Position numbers and translations under genes: made by a program. The notes beneath the pieces were generated by a model. It made no database searches, was not told where the DNA came from, and worked only from the letters and a program-made list of their open reading frames with translations. Below, one piece after another: positions 1-8,470 of a stretch of 52,500 bases of DNA. The DNA comes from Endozoicomonas euniceicola (lineage in GTDB: Bacteria > Pseudomonadota > Gammaproteobacteria > Pseudomonadales > Endozoicomonadaceae), in NCBI RefSeq assembly GCF_025562755.1, contig NZ_CP103300.1:2860001-2912500 (forward strand). Reading direction: 5' to 3'. Numbering within the stretch: the first letter of the stretch is position 1; every line of letters starts with the position of its first letter.

Positions 1-243
1 ATGCGTCGAGCCAGTAAAGGTATCTGCGCAAACATTGCGGAAGGCTATGGTAAACAAAGCGTATCTAACGCTGAGTTTCGAAGGTTTTTATTAATGGCCA
101 TCGGATCAGCCGACGAAATGCGAGTCTGGACGAGATACAGCCTTGACCTTGGTTATATAACCTTGAATCAATGGCAAGCTCTGAAGGCTGAATACCAACA
201 AATAGCCCGGATGTTGACAGGATTACACAGAAGCTGGAAATAG
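1..243 (+). CDS. 23S rRNA intervening-sequence protein (four-helix bundle), 5' truncated
   Basis: The 80 visible residues match the C-terminal two thirds of the 23S rRNA IVS-encoded protein family (S23/four helix bundle, usually about 115-130 aa). The family signature ANIAEGYGK occurs at residues 10-18, followed by EFRRFLLMAIGS and a C-terminal RMLTGL segment. The ATG at position 1 is probably an internal Met in the conserved segment before the RRAS motif, not the true start; the N-terminal helix lies upstream of the window. The protein's function is not established. Its frame lies entirely inside the rRNA intervening sequence. Stop codon TAG at 241-243. Confidence 0.88.
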   Translation: MRRASKGICANIAEGYGKQSVSNAEFRRFLLMAIGSADEMRVWTRYSLDLGYITLNQWQALKAEYQQIARMLTGLHRSWK

Positions 244-287
244 CTTCTAAGCAACCTGTCCTCCGTCTTCTGTCATCTGTCTTCTGA
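1..287 (+). other. 23S rRNA intervening sequence (helix 45 IVS), 3' part
   Basis: The bases before about 287 do not belong to 23S rRNA, whereas the bases after match the E. coli gene immediately 3' of the helix-45 loop. IVSs at this site are known in several bacterial groups. They are normally cut out by RNase III without religation, leaving fragmented 23S rRNA. The 3' boundary is approximate, in the pyrimidine-rich stretch at 250-290; the 5' boundary lies outside the window. Confidence 0.85.
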
Positions 288-990
288 TTGCGGTAGAGGA
301 GCGTTGTGTAAGCGGTTGAAGGTGTGCCGGGAGGCATGCTGGACGTATCACAAGTGCGAATGCTGACATGAGTAACGATAAAGGGAGTGAGATCCTCCCT
401 CGCCGGAAGACCAAGGGTTCCTGCGCAACGCTAATCGGCGCAGGGTGAGTCGGCCCCTAAGGTGAGGTCGAAAGACGTAATCGATGGGAAACAGGTTAAT
501 ATTCCTGTACTCCTTTTGACTGCGACGGAGTGACGGAGAAGGCTAGGCCGGCAGGGCGATGGTTGTCCCTGTTTAAGGTCGTAGGCTGTGGGTTCAGGCA
601 AATCCGGACCCACAAAGCCGAGAACTGATGACGAACCCACTACGGTGGGGAAGTGGTTGATGCCATGCTTCCAGGAAAAACTTCTAAGCTTCAGGTCAAA
701 AGGAACCGTACCCCAAACCGACACAGGTGGTCAGGTAGAGAATACCAAGGCGCTTGAGAGAACTTGGGTGAAGGAACTAGGCAAAATGGCACCGTAACTT
801 CGGGAGAAGGTGCGCCGGCTGGTGTGAAGGGCTTGCCCCGTAAGCACCGGCTGGTCGAAGATACCAGGTGGCTGCGACTGTTTATTAAAAACACAGCACT
901 GTGCTAACACGTAAGTGGACGTATACGGTGTGACGCCTGCCCGGTGCCGGAAGGTTAATTGATGCTGTTATTCTTCGGAAGAAGCGGTTG

Positions 991-1084
<94 letters not shown>

Positions 1085-1346
1085 CGATGGCCACGCTGTC
1101 TCCACCCAAGACTCAGTGAAATTGAAATCGCTGTTAAGATGCAGTGTATCCGCGGCTAGACGGAAAGACCCCGTGAACCTTTACTACAGCTTCACAGTGG
1201 ATCTTGATGTTGCTTGTGTAGGATAGGTGGGAGGCTTTGAAACGTGGACGCCAGTCTGCGTGGAGCCGACCTTGAAATACCACCCTGGCAATATTGAGGT
1301 TCTAACCCAGGTCCCTAACCGGGATCGGGGACATTGTGTGGTGGGT

Positions 1347-1389
<43 letters not shown>

Positions 1390-1512
1390 ACGAAGGTTGG
1401 CTAAGCACGGTCGGACATCGTGCGGTTAGTGTAAAGGCACAAGCCAGCTTGACTGCGAGACGTACATGTCGAGCAGGTACGAAAGTAGGTCTTAGTGATC
1501 CGGTGGTTCTGC

Positions 1513-1566
<54 letters not shown>

Positions 1567-1595
1567 ACCGCCCAAGAGTTCACATCGACGGCGGT

Positions 1596-1638
<43 letters not shown>

Positions 1639-1640
1639 CC

Positions 1641-1673
<33 letters not shown>

Positions 1674-1839
1674 TGGTACGCGAGCTGGGTTTAGAACGTC
1701 GTGAGACAGTTCGGTCCCTATCTGCCGTGGACGTTGGAAGTTTGAGGAGAGCTGCTCCTAGTACGAGAGGACCGGAGTGGACGAACCACTGGTGTTCGGG
1801 TTGTGTCGCCAGACGCATTGCCCGGTAGCTAAGTTCGGA

Positions 1840-1875
<36 letters not shown>

Positions 1876-2030
1876 CCTTCAAGATGAGACTTCCCTTGAC
1901 CCTAGAGGTCACATAAGAGACGTTGAAGACTACGACGTTGATAGGCGGGGTGTGTAAGCGTTGTGAGGCGTTGAGCTAACCCGTACTAATGACTCGAGAG
2001 GCTTGACCATATAACGCCAAAGCGATTTGA

Positions 2031-2174
2031 AGAGCTTGAAGCTATAAGCTTGAAGCCGGAAGCTGTACGCAATAGTGAGAGAGTGTAGAGCAAGAATAAA
2101 CAAAGCTGTTTAAGTATATTTTGGATTCCAGGAGCGTTCAGCTTCGAGCTTTAAGCTTATAGCTTCCAGCTTGA
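2031..2174 (+). repeat. Long imperfect inverted repeat between 23S and 5S rRNA
   Basis: The arm at about 2031-2069 (rich in agcttgaagc units) is nearly complementary to the arm at about 2134-2174 (agctttaagcttatagcttc and flanks). This gives a stem of about 38 bp with a few mismatches and a ~65-nt loop. In the rRNA precursor this would form a strong hairpin just 5' of 5S rRNA, a plausible RNase III/RNase E processing site. The same arms also contain short direct repeats of AGCTTGAAGC type, so the structure could be a mobile palindromic repeat. Confidence 0.7.
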
Positions 2175-2196
2175 GAGCCGAAGGCTCGACCAGTTT

Positions 2197-2315
2197 TGCC
2201 TGGTGACCATAGAGCGTTGGAACCACCCGATCCCATCCCGAACTCGGAAGTGAAACGACGCATCGCCGATGGTAGTGTGGGGCTTCCCCATGTGAGAGTA
2301 GGTCATCGCCAGGCA
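2197..2315 (+). rRNA. rrf: 5S ribosomal RNA
   Basis: About 119 nt. The 5' tgcctggtgacc and 3' gtcatcgccaggca ends pair as helix I. The internal motifs cgaactcggaagtgaaac and gccgatggtagtgtggggc are the diagnostic conserved 5S core. It lies about 186 nt after the 23S 3' end with no tRNA between, and is followed by an intrinsic terminator. Ends were set by analogy with E. coli 5S and may be off by one or two bases. Confidence 0.95.
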
Positions 2316-2323
2316 CTCATTAG

Positions 2324-2355
2324 AAAACCCTGATAGAGAAATCTGTCAGGGTTTT
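2324..2355 (+). terminator. Intrinsic terminator of the rRNA operon
   Basis: aaaaccctg pairs with cagggtttt across a short A/T-rich loop and runs into a T tract, 9 nt after the 5S gene. It closes the rrn transcription unit. Confidence 0.85.
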
Positions 2356-2424
2356 TGCTATGTGTTGAAAAAAACAAACGACTCATAACTGATAGAATAG
2401 TAATGGCTTTTCATGGTTTGACTT

Positions 2425-3054
2425 TTAAAATGAGTGCATTGTTGTGCAATGTTCTGTAGGACCTTCAAAACTAATAGTAAGTTGATTACTACTTACAGAG
2501 AAATTAGCAGCTATCGTAAGTCCTACGCCATCTATTAGCGTCTGAGTGACCGGTACTTCGGTCAGTCTATCGAATGCTAAATAAGAAAAACTTGATATGC
2601 TGTCGTTAGTAATGAAACTTATCAGGTCATTCAGTAATGGTGTACGGAAAAATAAAGGGGTGAATACCGTGTTGTCGGTATTAAAAACGGATTGCAAATC
2701 ATCAGGCTCATTGTTGGTAGGCACAGCAAGTACGCGATTATTGCCAGATAAGTTGAAGTAGGCATAGCCATCTCTTTGTTGATAAATAAGAGTTTTTCTA
2801 GCGAGCGCTTTAGCCAAAGTTATGAGTAGCGCTAATACCCCTTGATCATTACTATGGCTGATATCTATATTTCTTTCTTGGCTAGTGCTTGTAATTTCAA
2901 CCGCATTTAACCTGTCTGATAAGTGCTTTTTAATTACCAGTAAAGGGTTGTTATTAACCTGTATAATTATTTTTTCGTACTCTTCAGCCTGAGCGAAGCA
3001 TAAAAAGAAGGTGAAAAACAATATAATTCCATTGTTTAACCATTTAAATGTCAT
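2425..3054 (-). CDS. Hypothetical exported protein
   Basis: Not recognised. About 209 aa from the ATG at 3054; an upstream in-frame GTG at 3066 would add four residues and neither has a clear ribosome-binding site. The N-terminus is a typical Sec signal peptide (FKW, hydrophobic IILFFTFFLCFAQA, probable cleavage before EEYEK). The rest is a soluble, Asn/Ser/Thr-rich domain without Cys pairs until a single Cys near the C-terminus. Probably periplasmic. It is transcribed towards the rRNA operon and divergently from the lipase-like gene. Base composition is more A/T-rich than the neighbouring housekeeping genes. Confidence 0.6.
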   Translation of the reverse strand: MTFKWLNNGIILFFTFFLCFAQAEEYEKIIIQVNNNPLLVIKKHLSDRLNAVEITSTSQERNIDISHSNDQGVLALLITLAKALARKTLIYQQRDGYAYFNLSGNNRVLAVPTNNEPDDLQSVFNTDNTVFTPLFFRTPLLNDLISFITNDSISSFSYLAFDRLTEVPVTQTLIDGVGLTIAANFSVSSNQLTISFEGPTEHCTTMHSF

Positions 3055-3266
3055 CGCTAACACCAAAAGACAAAATAAGGGAACATCATTCTAGTACATA
3101 TTTCGGCAGCAGCGTTCCTTAAGGGCAATGATTCATTTTCAATTCGGAATGTTGATCGTTGTCTTTATATCGAAATGCTTATAAACAGCAAGAACTATAT
3201 AGCTATGATGTTATCTAAATGTGAATGGGCTACTAACGATATAAAGAAAAACTAAGGAGAAGTCTA

Positions 3267-4247
3267 ATGAAAGCAACGTTCCGGTCACTACTGTTATTTC
3301 TGACGATTGCCTGCTTCGGGCTGACAGCTTATTCAGAGCAGGCTGTCCATACAATCGATACTGTCAGCTACGATGTTCGTCAACCTCACCCGGACTGGGC
3401 AAATCCAGTTGATCGCCTGCCTTATGCGATGATGAGTTACTTCGCTGAAGTCGCCAAAATTAAGGGAAGAAAGCCTGATAAGCAGAAAGCGATTGATCAG
3501 CGTCTTGCTTACCTGGCTTCTGATGGCTACATCTCTGGGGGAAAAGAAGACTTTCCTAAAGAATGGTATAAGCATTTTCAGGGCGGTGATCTGAACCGGA
3601 TTTATATCGATGAGACAGGCTTCAGAGCCAGAGTTTTTATTAATGAAACCAAAAAGACCGTTGTGCTTGCCATTGCTGGTACTGATTTTTCCGATAAAGA
3701 CAGTATTTTGTCAGCGGTTTATCTGGCTTATGGAAAACAGTCAGGCGCAATGATGAATGGCATGGATCTGGCGCATGACCTAAGACAAATGTATTTACGT
3801 AAGGGGTTTCGGATAGAAATTACCGGTGCTTCTCAGGGAGGAGCCATCGCACAGTTGGCGGCTTATGCAACGGATGCTTCAGCTTTTGTATTTAATAGCC
3901 AGATGCCGGGACAGGCACTTCTGGATATTGTAACGAAAGACGGCAGAACTCATATCAAGCACGCTTATATTGAGGGCGATCTACTAAACGACAGCATCCA
4001 TCCAGCAGGCTTTCTTTTCCAGAATTCGTCGGGGGTAGAAACGCTTGAAATAATGCTTGATGACAATATGGAAGATGAAGTCAACAATGTTTACTACAGG
4101 CAGCACGGCGGATTTGGTTACTACTTTGCAACGACTCCATGGGTCAGGCACTGGACAGGAACTGTTCTGTTTGTTTCTGAAAAGCTTGCCGATAAAAAAT
4201 TCACTGATCTTTATGCGAAAGAAACAGGAAAAAAGAGTGCCCAATAA
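3267..4247 (+). CDS. Secreted lipase-like alpha/beta hydrolase (class 3 lipase type)
   Basis: 326 aa. It has a signal peptide at residues 1-23 (hydrophobic LLLFLTIACFGLTAYS) and then a mature domain of about 300 aa. The nucleophile elbow GASQGG (residues 187-192, Ser189) sits in the setting IEITGASQGGAIAQLAAY. That setting is characteristic of class 3 lipases and related hydrolases (G-x-S-x-G followed by A-x-LAA). An oxyanion-type segment TVVLAIAGTDFSD (131-143) precedes it at the usual distance, and Asp/His residues for the triad are available downstream. It probably acts on lipids or esters in the periplasm or outside the cell; the substrate is unknown. Start ATG is preceded by aaggaga. Monocistronic, divergent from the exported protein upstream. 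Confidence 0.75.
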   Translation: MKATFRSLLLFLTIACFGLTAYSEQAVHTIDTVSYDVRQPHPDWANPVDRLPYAMMSYFAEVAKIKGRKPDKQKAIDQRLAYLASDGYISGGKEDFPKEWYKHFQGGDLNRIYIDETGFRARVFINETKKTVVLAIAGTDFSDKDSILSAVYLAYGKQSGAMMNGMDLAHDLRQMYLRKGFRIEITGASQGGAIAQLAAYATDASAFVFNSQMPGQALLDIVTKDGRTHIKHAYIEGDLLNDSIHPAGFLFQNSSGVETLEIMLDDNMEDEVNNVYYRQHGGFGYYFATTPWVRHWTGTVLFVSEKLADKKFTDLYAKETGKKSAQ

Positions 4248-4251
4248 GCAC

Positions 4252-4294
4252 TCATTTAAAAAATCGGTTTTCAGCGGCTGTTAAGAAGCCGCTG
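4252..4294 (-). terminator. Convergent terminator between lipase-like gene and small membrane protein
   Basis: On the minus strand an 8-bp stem CAGCGGCT/AGCCGCTG (4272-4294) overlaps the end of the small membrane-protein gene and is followed by AAAACCGATTTTTT. It probably terminates the minus-strand gene and may also stop the convergent transcript. Confidence 0.55.
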
Positions 4295-4613
4295 CAGCAC
4301 TCAACCCATTGCTGGTTGAGTTCATAAATACAAAATAAAGACGTACCACGACAAAAATCAGTCCTATCACCATTCCCAGTAGCAGATTGGAAAGACTCAT
4401 AATAAAGGCGCCAGCCAGTGCAGCAAAAGGAATCCATGGCAGCATCAGGTACATCAGGCGTAGATACGCGCGGGCTTTGTTGCAGGAGTTTGCACCAAAA
4501 AGTCCCAGCACAGTAACCGGAAGAATAGTTAAAGGCAGGGCGACGCTGATCAGGGTCAGGAGAACCAGCCAATCCGGGGAGTCGATCAAAAACTGTTCAA
4601 AAGATGCCAGCAT
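4281..4613 (-). CDS. Small hydrophobic membrane protein, unknown function
   Basis: About 110 aa from ATG 4613, preceded by gtggag at good spacing; an in-frame GTG at 4625 is less likely. Hydrophobicity suggests three transmembrane segments: near residues 12-38 (LVLLTLISVALPLTILPVTV), 52-70, and 70-95 (LLLGMVIGLIFVVVRLYFVF). The C-terminus is short and Ala/Ser-rich. No family recognised. The gene stands alone between convergent neighbours. Confidence 0.5.
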   Translation of the reverse strand: MLASFEQFLIDSPDWLVLLTLISVALPLTILPVTVLGLFGANSCNKARAYLRLMYLMLPWIPFAALAGAFIMSLSNLLLGMVIGLIFVVVRLYFVFMNSTSNGLSAAAAS

Positions 4614-4819
4614 AATAATCTCCACTTTTCTATTCCGACATAATGACCGGATTCCTTTGCTTTTGCTGTAAGCGGTTGCCGTTGCAGGATCAAAGCTTTA
4701 TGAGCAGGGGTGGGTATATTTACGGGGCTTTTGTCAGGTTTACTAACGGGTGTGTTAGTCACAATCTGGATTAAGATATTCCCCGCCGCCTATAGCGACA
4801 GGGAATCTACAGGGGGGCT

Positions 4820-5401
4820 TTACTGTCGGACGCCTTCCACTTCCAGCGTAATATAAATATCAGCAGATGCCGGGCCAAGGTTCATATCAAAATCAGCCAT
4901 AGAGAGTTTGGTTGTCCCGGAAAAGCCTGCCCGGTAACCTCCCCATGGGTCTTTACCTTCTCCTACCTTTACCGCCTCAATAACGATACCTTTGGTAACG
5001 CCCTTCAGAGTAAATTCACCATAAATTCTGGCATTCTTGCCATCGTCACTTTCCACTTTAGTACTGACGAAAGAGGCTTCAGGGTATTTACTGACATTGA
5101 GAAACTTTTTACCACGCAGGTGCTTATCCCGTTCCGCATGGCTGCTGTTAACAGAATCGGTGTTAATGTTGACCTTTATCTGCGACTTTTCCGGGCTGGC
5201 TGGATCAAAGTTAAATGAGCCGCTGAAGTCAGTAAAGTTACCATGAACCCAGCTGTAACCAAGGTGGCTGATTTTGAAGTTAATAAAGGCGTGGGCTCCT
5301 TTGGTATCAATCACATAGTTATTGGCACTGACTGACATACTCAGCCCAAAGGCTGATGCAGAAAAAGCAACGATGGCAAAGAATCTTTCTAAACGAGTCA
5401 T
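4820..5401 (-). CDS. YceI family periplasmic protein
   Basis: About 193 aa from the ATG at 5401 (aagag upstream; a GTG at 5410 is also possible). Signal peptide with probable cleavage in SVSA-NN. The mature part has the YceI lipocalin-like pattern: an opening YVIDTKGAHAFINFKISHLGYS, a central HLRGKKFLNVSKYPEASFVS block, a GEFTLKGVTKGI strand and a closing DIYITLEVEG. YceI proteins are periplasmic beta-barrels binding polyisoprenoid-type lipids. In enterobacteria yceI is base- and osmotically-induced and lies next to a cytochrome b561. Here the b561 gene is immediately upstream on the same strand, so the two are probably one operon. Confidence 0.9.
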   Translation of the reverse strand: MTRLERFFAIVAFSASAFGLSMSVSANNYVIDTKGAHAFINFKISHLGYSWVHGNFTDFSGSFNFDPASPEKSQIKVNINTDSVNSSHAERDKHLRGKKFLNVSKYPEASFVSTKVESDDGKNARIYGEFTLKGVTKGIVIEAVKVGEGKDPWGGYRAGFSGTTKLSMADFDMNLGPASADIYITLEVEGVRQ

Positions 5402-5451
5402 AGTTTTCACTCTTATTGTTATTAATTGGTTATTCGATTGCGGTTAGGCGC

Positions 5452-6003
5452 TCAATGCGGTTTGATCATTCTTATCAGTGTTTGGTCCCGGTCAATAACA
5501 TGATGTTTAATGGCTGCCAGTCCATGCAGGGCAGCCAGTATCATCAGTGACCAGGCCAGATAAAAATGAATGTCTCCGGCGATATCTTCCTGTCCACTGA
5601 TACCTGAAATCAGAGCAGGCACTTCAAACCAGCCAAAAAACGACACAGCTCTACCATCTGCGGTGCTGATCAGGTAACCACTGGTCATAGTGGCAAACAG
5701 CAGAAGATAAATCATATGATGGGCAGAAACAGCCAGCCTGACGGTTGTTTTACTGTGTTCCGGAAGATGAGCAGGCTTGGAATTAATGGTTTTCCACACA
5801 AGCCTGAAAATTGTGGCAGCCAGCAAGGCTAAGCCAATACTTTTATGCCACCAGGGAAGTGACTGATACAAAGGGTCGTAATAAGACAGTGACATCATAT
5901 ACAGGCCAACGCCAAACAACCCAAAAACGGTCAATGCGCTGACCCAGTGGATAAGAATGCTGATCAGGCCGTAACTTGTTGTTGTATTTTTCCAGGCGCT
6001 CAT
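5452..6003 (-). CDS. Cytochrome b561 family membrane protein (YceJ-like)
   Basis: 183 aa with four transmembrane helices and histidines placed as in bacterial cytochrome b561: His19 in ILIHW, His53 in WWHKSIG, His95/96 in AHHMIY, and His160 in LHGLAAIKHH. These would ligate two b hemes in the inner membrane for electron transfer, probably quinol-linked. Start ATG has gagga upstream. The gene precedes yceI by 50 bp on the same strand, the usual yceJ-yceI order. Upstream 6004-6176 is very A/T-rich and presumably holds the promoter. Confidence 0.88.
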   Translation of the reverse strand: MSAWKNTTTSYGLISILIHWVSALTVFGLFGVGLYMMSLSYYDPLYQSLPWWHKSIGLALLAATIFRLVWKTINSKPAHLPEHSKTTVRLAVSAHHMIYLLLFATMTSGYLISTADGRAVSFFGWFEVPALISGISGQEDIAGDIHFYLAWSLMILAALHGLAAIKHHVIDRDQTLIRMIKPH

Positions 6004-6176
6004 GTCCGTTCCTCGCTGCTATAGTCCACAGCTATGGTCAAGAAAAGATTACTGTAAAATAAATGTATTAAATATCATAAAAATTAGATGACATTGTTCT
6101 AATAAACCGAAAGGTTGGATAAAAATTAGAAGATTTGTTGAATAACTAATGCTGGCAAATTAAAAATGATCATGAA

Positions 6177-7955
6177 TCATTCCGCTGAATCTGCTGTCCG
6201 GTATGCCCCCTGATAATCAAACAGCTTGTCCAGAATACGCCAGTAGTGTTTTTCCTTCAGGGCAATTACAAAGTCTGGCTTTCTGAATTTTTTACGGTTG
6301 TTAATAACGTTATCAACGGAGTCCGCGCGGAACGGTTCTGCCCGGTTAATCAGGGCGTGCTTGCCGAAGTTATGATAGAAAGCGCCTTGCTGTGCAGGGG
6401 TTTCCAGCTGGAAATACTCTTTTACATCAGCGCCGTCTTCATCGTAATAGGTGATTTTTATACGGGTGGTGCCCTGTCGGTTTTCATCGGTTTCCATGGT
6501 CATGCCAGAACAGCGAATCACCATGCAGTTTTTCAGGTTCAGTGCATCCTTGAGTTTCTGGTCCGGGTCAACCAGTGGCTTCTGGCATTCATGGCATTTA
6601 CGGGCTGCAATATCATTTTCTGCGCCACACTGGTCACACTCCTTGAACCGATAACGGAAATCACACTGCGCCCGTTCACCTTCCATTTCCAGATAACCCT
6701 GGCAGCGTCGTCCATAGTGCTCCACCAGATCGCCATCGTTATCCACAACGCCCCAGAAACTGTTTTCATGCCCACAGGCCGGACAGGGAACCGTTACCGG
6801 AACACTTTTGGAATCGGGCCTGGGACTGCCAATTTCCGGGCTGAACAGGTTGTAGCGATTGCCAGCAAAATCGATCACCAGACAGTCTTTTTTATTGGGC
6901 GCAAGTCGTAAGCCTCTGCCAATAATTTGCTGGTACAGGCTGACGGATTCCGTAGGGCGTAAAATAGCAATCAGATCCACATGAGGCGCATCGAAGCCGG
7001 TAGTAAGAACAGAAACATTCACCAGATACTTGAGTTTTTGCTGCTTAAACGCATTAATGATGGCATCACGCTCTTTCCCCGGCGTATCGCCAATGACCAG
7101 TGCTGCTTCATCCCCTGGCAGATAGCCCAGAATCTCTCTGGCATGGTCAACGGTAGAGGCAAAAATCATCACCCCTTTGCGATTCTCTGCCTCTTTTATC
7201 ACCTGCCTGATTATTTGCCGGGTCGCCCGACCTTTACCTTTTAGCAGTGAGTTCAGTTCCTGTTCGCTGTAGCGGCCGAAAGGGTCGCGGGATAGCTGAC
7301 TGAAGTCGTAAAAAACCACGGGTGCATCCACCATGGTCGCTGGTGTCAGAAACTGATTTTTGATCATGTAAGACAGTGGCAGCTCAAAAATACAGTCTTT
7401 AAAAAAACGTTTGTCCGTGGTGCGAACCGTGCCTTTCTTATCCTTATCCTGACTGTGCTGGTACTGATAAAGCCAACCAATGCCCAAACGATAAGGCGTT
7501 GCCGTTAAGCCAAGGATTTTTAACCCTGGGTTAAGACTGCGCAGGTGGTCAATCACCTTGTGATAGCTGGAACTTTTCTCCAGTGAAACCCGGTGGCATT
7601 CATCAATCACCAGCAAGGTAAAACCATTGTCGTTAAACTGGTCAAGGTTACGAACAACGGATTGAACACTGCCAAATACCACCTGTTCGTCAGCGTCCTT
7701 GCGCCCAAGGCCAGCACTGAACACCGAGGCTTTTAAGTCGTAACTCTCGTACTTGGCATGGTTCTGCTCGACCAGCTCTTTGACATGAGCCAGTACCAGA
7801 ACCCGACCTCTGGCGATTCGTCCCAGTTCACTGATAACAAGACTTTTACCGGCACCGGTTGGCAGCACAATCAATGCGGGATCATCTGAACAACGAAAAT
7901 GCTGAATAACGCTGGTAACGGCGTCTTTTTGATAAGGGCGAAGTTGATAAACCAT
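6177..7955 (-). CDS. radD: RadD-type DEAD/DEAH-box helicase
   Basis: About 592 aa; aligns along its length with E. coli RadD (YejH), an SF2 ATPase involved in double-strand-break repair and crossover reactions. Motifs: Walker A PTGAGKS near residue 35, motif II DECHR, motif III LTATPYRLG, motif VI QQIIGRGLRLAP. The RadD-specific zinc region CPACGHENSFWG ... CDQCGAENDIAARKCHEC lies in the C-terminal half. I chose the ATG at 7955 (MVYQLRPYQ) because E. coli RadD begins there; an ATG at 7982 would add nine unconserved residues. Neither has a Shine-Dalgarno, and both lie within a perfect hairpin at 7953-7982. Confidence 0.92.
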   Translation of the reverse strand: MVYQLRPYQKDAVTSVIQHFRCSDDPALIVLPTGAGKSLVISELGRIARGRVLVLAHVKELVEQNHAKYESYDLKASVFSAGLGRKDADEQVVFGSVQSVVRNLDQFNDNGFTLLVIDECHRVSLEKSSSYHKVIDHLRSLNPGLKILGLTATPYRLGIGWLYQYQHSQDKDKKGTVRTTDKRFFKDCIFELPLSYMIKNQFLTPATMVDAPVVFYDFSQLSRDPFGRYSEQELNSLLKGKGRATRQIIRQVIKEAENRKGVMIFASTVDHAREILGYLPGDEAALVIGDTPGKERDAIINAFKQQKLKYLVNVSVLTTGFDAPHVDLIAILRPTESVSLYQQIIGRGLRLAPNKKDCLVIDFAGNRYNLFSPEIGSPRPDSKSVPVTVPCPACGHENSFWGVVDNDGDLVEHYGRRCQGYLEMEGERAQCDFRYRFKECDQCGAENDIAARKCHECQKPLVDPDQKLKDALNLKNCMVIRCSGMTMETDENRQGTTRIKITYYDEDGADVKEYFQLETPAQQGAFYHNFGKHALINRAEPFRADSVDNVINNRKKFRKPDFVIALKEKHYWRILDKLFDYQGAYRTADSAE

Positions 7956-7982
7956 GAGGGGGATTATATGAATCCCCCTCAT
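7953..7982 (-). promoter_or_regulatory. Perfect hairpin overlapping the radD start codon
   Basis: On the minus strand ATGAGGGGGATT (7982-7971) is the exact reverse complement of AATCCCCCTCAT (7964-7953), a 12-bp stem with a 6-nt loop. The stem contains both candidate radD start codons and begins 10 nt after the comEA-like stop. It could be a terminator-like element, or could limit RadD translation. The loop region also reads TATAAT, seven bases before the proximal ATG, so a near-leaderless transcript is possible. Confidence 0.6.
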
Positions 7983-7992
7983 AAAGGTCTAA

Positions 7993-8265
7993 TTACTGGA
8001 AACGGATACGGTTGCGGTTGTACCGAGCCAGGCGTTTGCTGACTCCTTTTACTTTGGCGAGATCATCAAGGTCGTTGAAAGTGCCGTATTGCTTTCTGTA
8101 CTCGACAATTTTTCTGGCGGTTTGTTGTCCGACAAATACCAGCGTTTTATCAATAGTCTCAGCTGAGGCGGTGTTGATATTCAGTCTGGATGGGTCTGCC
8201 TGAACGTTTAAGGCAAGGACAGTAGTAGCTACCAGAAGGATTGATGGGTATTTAAAGAACTTCAT
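7993..8265 (-). CDS. ComEA-like helix-hairpin-helix DNA-binding protein
   Basis: About 90 aa. Start ATG 8265 (MKFFKYPS) has a strong aaggag upstream; the longer frame to 8340 has no support. Signal peptide residues 1-23 (ILLVATTVLALNVQA). The mature domain has the ComEA/YbaV helix-hairpin-helix pattern: LNINTASAETIDKTLVFVGQQTARKIVEYRK, then GTFNDLDDLAKVKGVSKRLA. Such short periplasmic HhH proteins bind DNA during transformation or have unknown roles. No other competence gene is adjacent. Confidence 0.85.
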   Translation of the reverse strand: MKFFKYPSILLVATTVLALNVQADPSRLNINTASAETIDKTLVFVGQQTARKIVEYRKQYGTFNDLDDLAKVKGVSKRLARYNRNRIRFQ

Positions 8266-8415
8266 GTGCTGACTCCTTGTGCACTCGTTAAATAGGAAAT
8301 CCTTAATTAACGGTTTAGACAAGAAATCGGGCGGGAGCAAAAAAACTATTGAGTGCGACAGGTGTCAAAAAAGCATCAGTCAGGAGTCAGCGTATCGATT
8401 TCTGCGATGAATGGT

Positions 8416-8453
8416 GAAAAGCGGCCAGTCTCCTGAGAAACCAGCCGCTTTTC
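8416..8453 (-). terminator. Probable terminator of the autotransporter gene
   Basis: GAAAAGCGGC and GCCGCTTTTC flank a loop that itself contains the palindrome TCTCCTGAGA. It lies 18 bp beyond the autotransporter stop codon on the minus strand. The A and T runs sit at the base of the stem, so it could work in both directions. Confidence 0.7.
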
Positions 8454-8470
8454 ATGCTGGGCGAGGATGC

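Noticed and set aside
8266..8340. 25-residue N-terminal extension of the ComEA-like protein
   Set aside because: The internal ATG at 8265 has a strong aaggag and begins the signal peptide; the extension would bury it.
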